Part shown: positions 3,556 to 5,524 of the stretch, in pieces
Numbering within the stretch: position 1 is the stretch's first letter
Layout of the letters: every line of letters begins with the position of its first letter
Assembly: GCA_937873535.1 (NCBI GenBank)
Contig: CALMYA010000030.1
Coordinates: 1 to 5,524 of the forward strand
Reading direction: 5' to 3'
Source of the DNA: an uncultured bacterium
Lineage (GTDB): Bacteria > Patescibacteriota > Minisyncoccia > Phycocordibacterales > CAIZLB01
Length of the DNA: 5,524 bases
The notes under the pieces: generated by a model
Databases searched by the model: none
What the model was told of the DNA's origin: nothing
The model's input: only the letters and a program-made list of their open reading frames with translations
Translations under genes and position numbers: made by a program

Positions 3556-5490
3556 ATGGCTTCTAACTCAACCCCGAACCCTAAAAAGCCGAACAAAAAG
3601 CTGCCGGGCCGGAGCATTACGTTCAATAATATTGCGGGCTCGCTGCTCATCTTTTTTGCGCTTGTTATGCTCTATACATATATAGCTCAGCCAAAAGAGC
3701 AGGTGCCTGTTCTTACAATAACTGAACTCGCTGCCGACATTTCTGCCGGTAAAGTTCAGGCAATAAGCGTTTTGGACGACGACCTCACCGTTACTTATAT
3801 AGACGAAACAAAAAAAGATTCTAAAAAAGAAGCGCAGAGTTCGCTCACAGAAACTCTTTCTAATTTAGGCGTTCCTATCGACAAACTCGCGCTGGTTAAA
3901 ATAGAAAATGTTACTGACTCTGGTTTTGGCTTTTGGCTCGACCTTATTCTGCCAATACTTTTACCGGTATTGCTCTTCTTTTTCATGATTTGGTTTCTTA
4001 CGCGGCAGGCGCGCGGAGCAGGGGCCCAAGCCTTCAGTTTCGGGCAGTCGAAGGCGCGGCTCACCCTTCCTGAAGACACAAAAGTTAAAATTACTTTTAA
4101 AGATGTGGCCGGCGCAAAAGAGGCTAAGTCTGAATTGGCCGAAATTGTCGACTTCCTGAAGAATCCTAAAAAATTCCTCGATATCGGCGCGCGCATTCCT
4201 AAGGGAATACTGCTTATGGGCGCACCTGGTACAGGTAAAACATTGCTTGCACGCGCGGTTGCAGGTGAGGCCGGCGTGGCGTTCTTCTCGATGAGCGGTT
4301 CAGAGTTCGTAGAAATGTTCGTCGGCGTCGGTGCATCTCGTGTTCGCGATTTGTTTAAGCTCGCTAAGTCGGCAGCCCCGGCAATTATTTTTATAGATGA
4401 AATTGACGCAGTAGGACGAGTGCGAGGCAGCGGCATGGGTGGCGGCAACGACGAACGCGAGCAAACCCTTAACCAAATTCTGGTTGAGATGGACGGCTTC
4501 GAACCGAATGAAAAAGTTATTGTAATGGCAGCCACCAACCGCCCCGATGTGCTCGATCCGGCCCTTCTTCGCCCTGGCCGTTTCGACAGGCGAGTGGTTA
4601 TCGATCTCCCCGACAGGGCTGACCGCCTGGCTATTCTTGAAGTGCATTCTAAAGGCAAGCCATTTGCCGAAGACGTTAACCTTAACGTGGTTGCCGAGAG
4701 AACCCCGGGCTTTTCAGGTGCCGACCTTTACTCGCTGATGAACGAAGGGGCAATTCTCGCCGCGCGCGAAAACCGAACTAAAGTCGGACAATTCGACCTT
4801 ATCCGTTCAATTGAAAAAGTAATGCTCGGCCCTGAACGCCAGAGTCATATTCTATCTACAAAAGAAAAAGAGCTTACTGCTTACCATGAAGCCGGCCATG
4901 CTCTTATTTCTTCGGTATTACCTCACGCCGACCCGGTGCATAAAGTTTCAATAATTTCACGAGGCCGCGCGGCAGGATATACCCTCAATCTTCCCCTTGA
5001 AGACAGAAAGCTGCAATCTAAAAATGAATTTCTTGATCAAATTTGTATGGCGCTCGGCGGCTACGTTGTTGAGAAAAATATTTTCGGCGACCTCACTACT
5101 GGTTCTTCAAATGATTTGCAGGTGGCAACATCTTTGGCTCGCGACATGGTTACTAAGTACGGAATGTCCGACAAAATCGGCCCAGTAGCGCTTGAATCGG
5201 GCGGAGGCAAGGCATTGTTCGGCCAGAATGTGAGCGACAAAGACTATTCTGAAACCGTAGGCACAACCATAGACGGCGAAGTTTCTAAAATAATGAACGA
5301 AGCCTACGACAGGGCGTTTAAAATAATTACCGATCATCGGCCCGCCCTCGACGCAATTTCAAAAGCACTTGTTGAAGCCGAAACTCTTGAACGAGCCGAG
5401 TTCGAAAAAATTCTCGTGGCCAATGGCATTGTTCCAAAAAAGAAAGAGAAGATAGATGGAGGGAAGGTGGGGGTGGATATTGTGGCTTAA
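3556..5490 (+). CDS. ftsH: ATP-dependent zinc metalloprotease FtsH
   Basis: This complete 644-residue FtsH is a membrane-anchored hexameric AAA+ protease that extracts and degrades damaged membrane proteins and selected soluble ones. It has a basic Pro/Lys/Asn-rich N-terminus, transmembrane segment 1 (about 26-43), an extracytoplasmic domain, and transmembrane segment 2 (about 126-148). The AAA module carries Walker A GAPGTGKT (222-229), pore motif FVG (255-257), Walker B IIFIDEID (D281, E282) and the second region of homology RPDVLDPALLRPGRFDR (329-345) with arginine fingers R342 and R345. The protease domain has zinc motif HEAGH (444-448) and the likely third ligand D520 in TTGSSNDLQVAT. 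All catalytic residues are present and the length is typical. It ends in a Lys/Gly-rich tail (KKKEKIDGGKVG). The ATG gives the expected N-terminus and lies about four bases from the predicted transcription start. Nearby smpB and ssrA are functionally related, because FtsH can degrade SsrA-tagged proteins in other bacteria. Confidence 0.98.
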   Translation: MASNSTPNPKKPNKKLPGRSITFNNIAGSLLIFFALVMLYTYIAQPKEQVPVLTITELAADISAGKVQAISVLDDDLTVTYIDETKKDSKKEAQSSLTETLSNLGVPIDKLALVKIENVTDSGFGFWLDLILPILLPVLLFFFMIWFLTRQARGAGAQAFSFGQSKARLTLPEDTKVKITFKDVAGAKEAKSELAEIVDFLKNPKKFLDIGARIPKGILLMGAPGTGKTLLARAVAGEAGVAFFSMSGSEFVEMFVGVGASRVRDLFKLAKSAAPAIIFIDEIDAVGRVRGSGMGGGNDEREQTLNQILVEMDGFEPNEKVIVMAATNRPDVLDPALLRPGRFDRRVVIDLPDRADRLAILEVHSKGKPFAEDVNLNVVAERTPGFSGADLYSLMNEGAILAARENRTKVGQFDLIRSIEKVMLGPERQSHILSTKEKELTAYHEAGHALISSVLPHADPVHKVSIISRGRAAGYTLNLPLEDRKLQSKNEFLDQICMALGGYVVEKNIFGDLTTGSSNDLQVATSLARDMVTKYGMSDKIGPVALESGGGKALFGQNVSDKDYSETVGTTIDGEVSKIMNEAYDRAFKIITDHRPALDAISKALVEAETLERAEFEKILVANGIVPKKKEKIDGGKVGVDIVA

Positions 5491-5524
5491 GGTAGAACAA
5501 AAATACGAACAGTGATATTATGTT

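Noticed and set aside
3795..4658. Minus-strand open frame of 287 codons
   Set aside because: It is a shadow of the ftsH frame with no family features of its own.

Overview
This looks like chromosomal DNA from a reduced-genome bacterium, most likely a member of the Candidate Phyla Radiation (Patescibacteria, perhaps the Parcubacteria side). That is an inference from the style of the genes: a short CspA-type protein lacking the usual Trp, a membrane-anchored FG-GAP/IPT protein of a kind common in CPR genomes, compact gene packing, no Shine-Dalgarno sequence in front of any of the five protein genes, and a nearly leaderless ftsH. The standard genetic code fits, since all five genes end in TAA. 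No gene here fixes the phylum.

Layout. 20-220 (-): cold-shock protein. 409-1506 (+): divergently transcribed, single-pass membrane-anchored exported protein. 1527-1575: hairpin serving as terminator between convergent genes. 1576-1878 (-): small LuxR/GerE-like helix-turn-helix protein with an inverted repeat in its leader. 1967-2419 (-): tmRNA (ssrA), supported by acceptor stem, helix 2, T-arm, first pseudoknot and tag frame. 2577-3053 (-): SmpB. About 3133-3488 (-): a candidate structured RNA with its own promoter and intrinsic terminator and no convincing protein frame. 3556-5490 (+): complete FtsH. The last 34 bases hold nothing recognisable.

How it fits together. smpB, ssrA and the HTH gene lie head to tail on the minus strand and may share transcripts. 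SmpB and tmRNA rescue stalled ribosomes and add a degradation tag. FtsH, the neighbouring membrane AAA+ protease, is known in other bacteria to degrade some SsrA-tagged proteins. The window is therefore a compact ribosome-rescue and proteolysis neighbourhood.

The most interesting element is the unassigned structured RNA between smpB and ftsH. It is transcribed divergently from ftsH, from a promoter whose -35 box overlaps the ftsH -35 box. It contains a long-range helix of about 19-24 bp, several further hairpins and a strong terminator. I could not match it to RNase P RNA, SRP RNA, 6S RNA or any other family I know.
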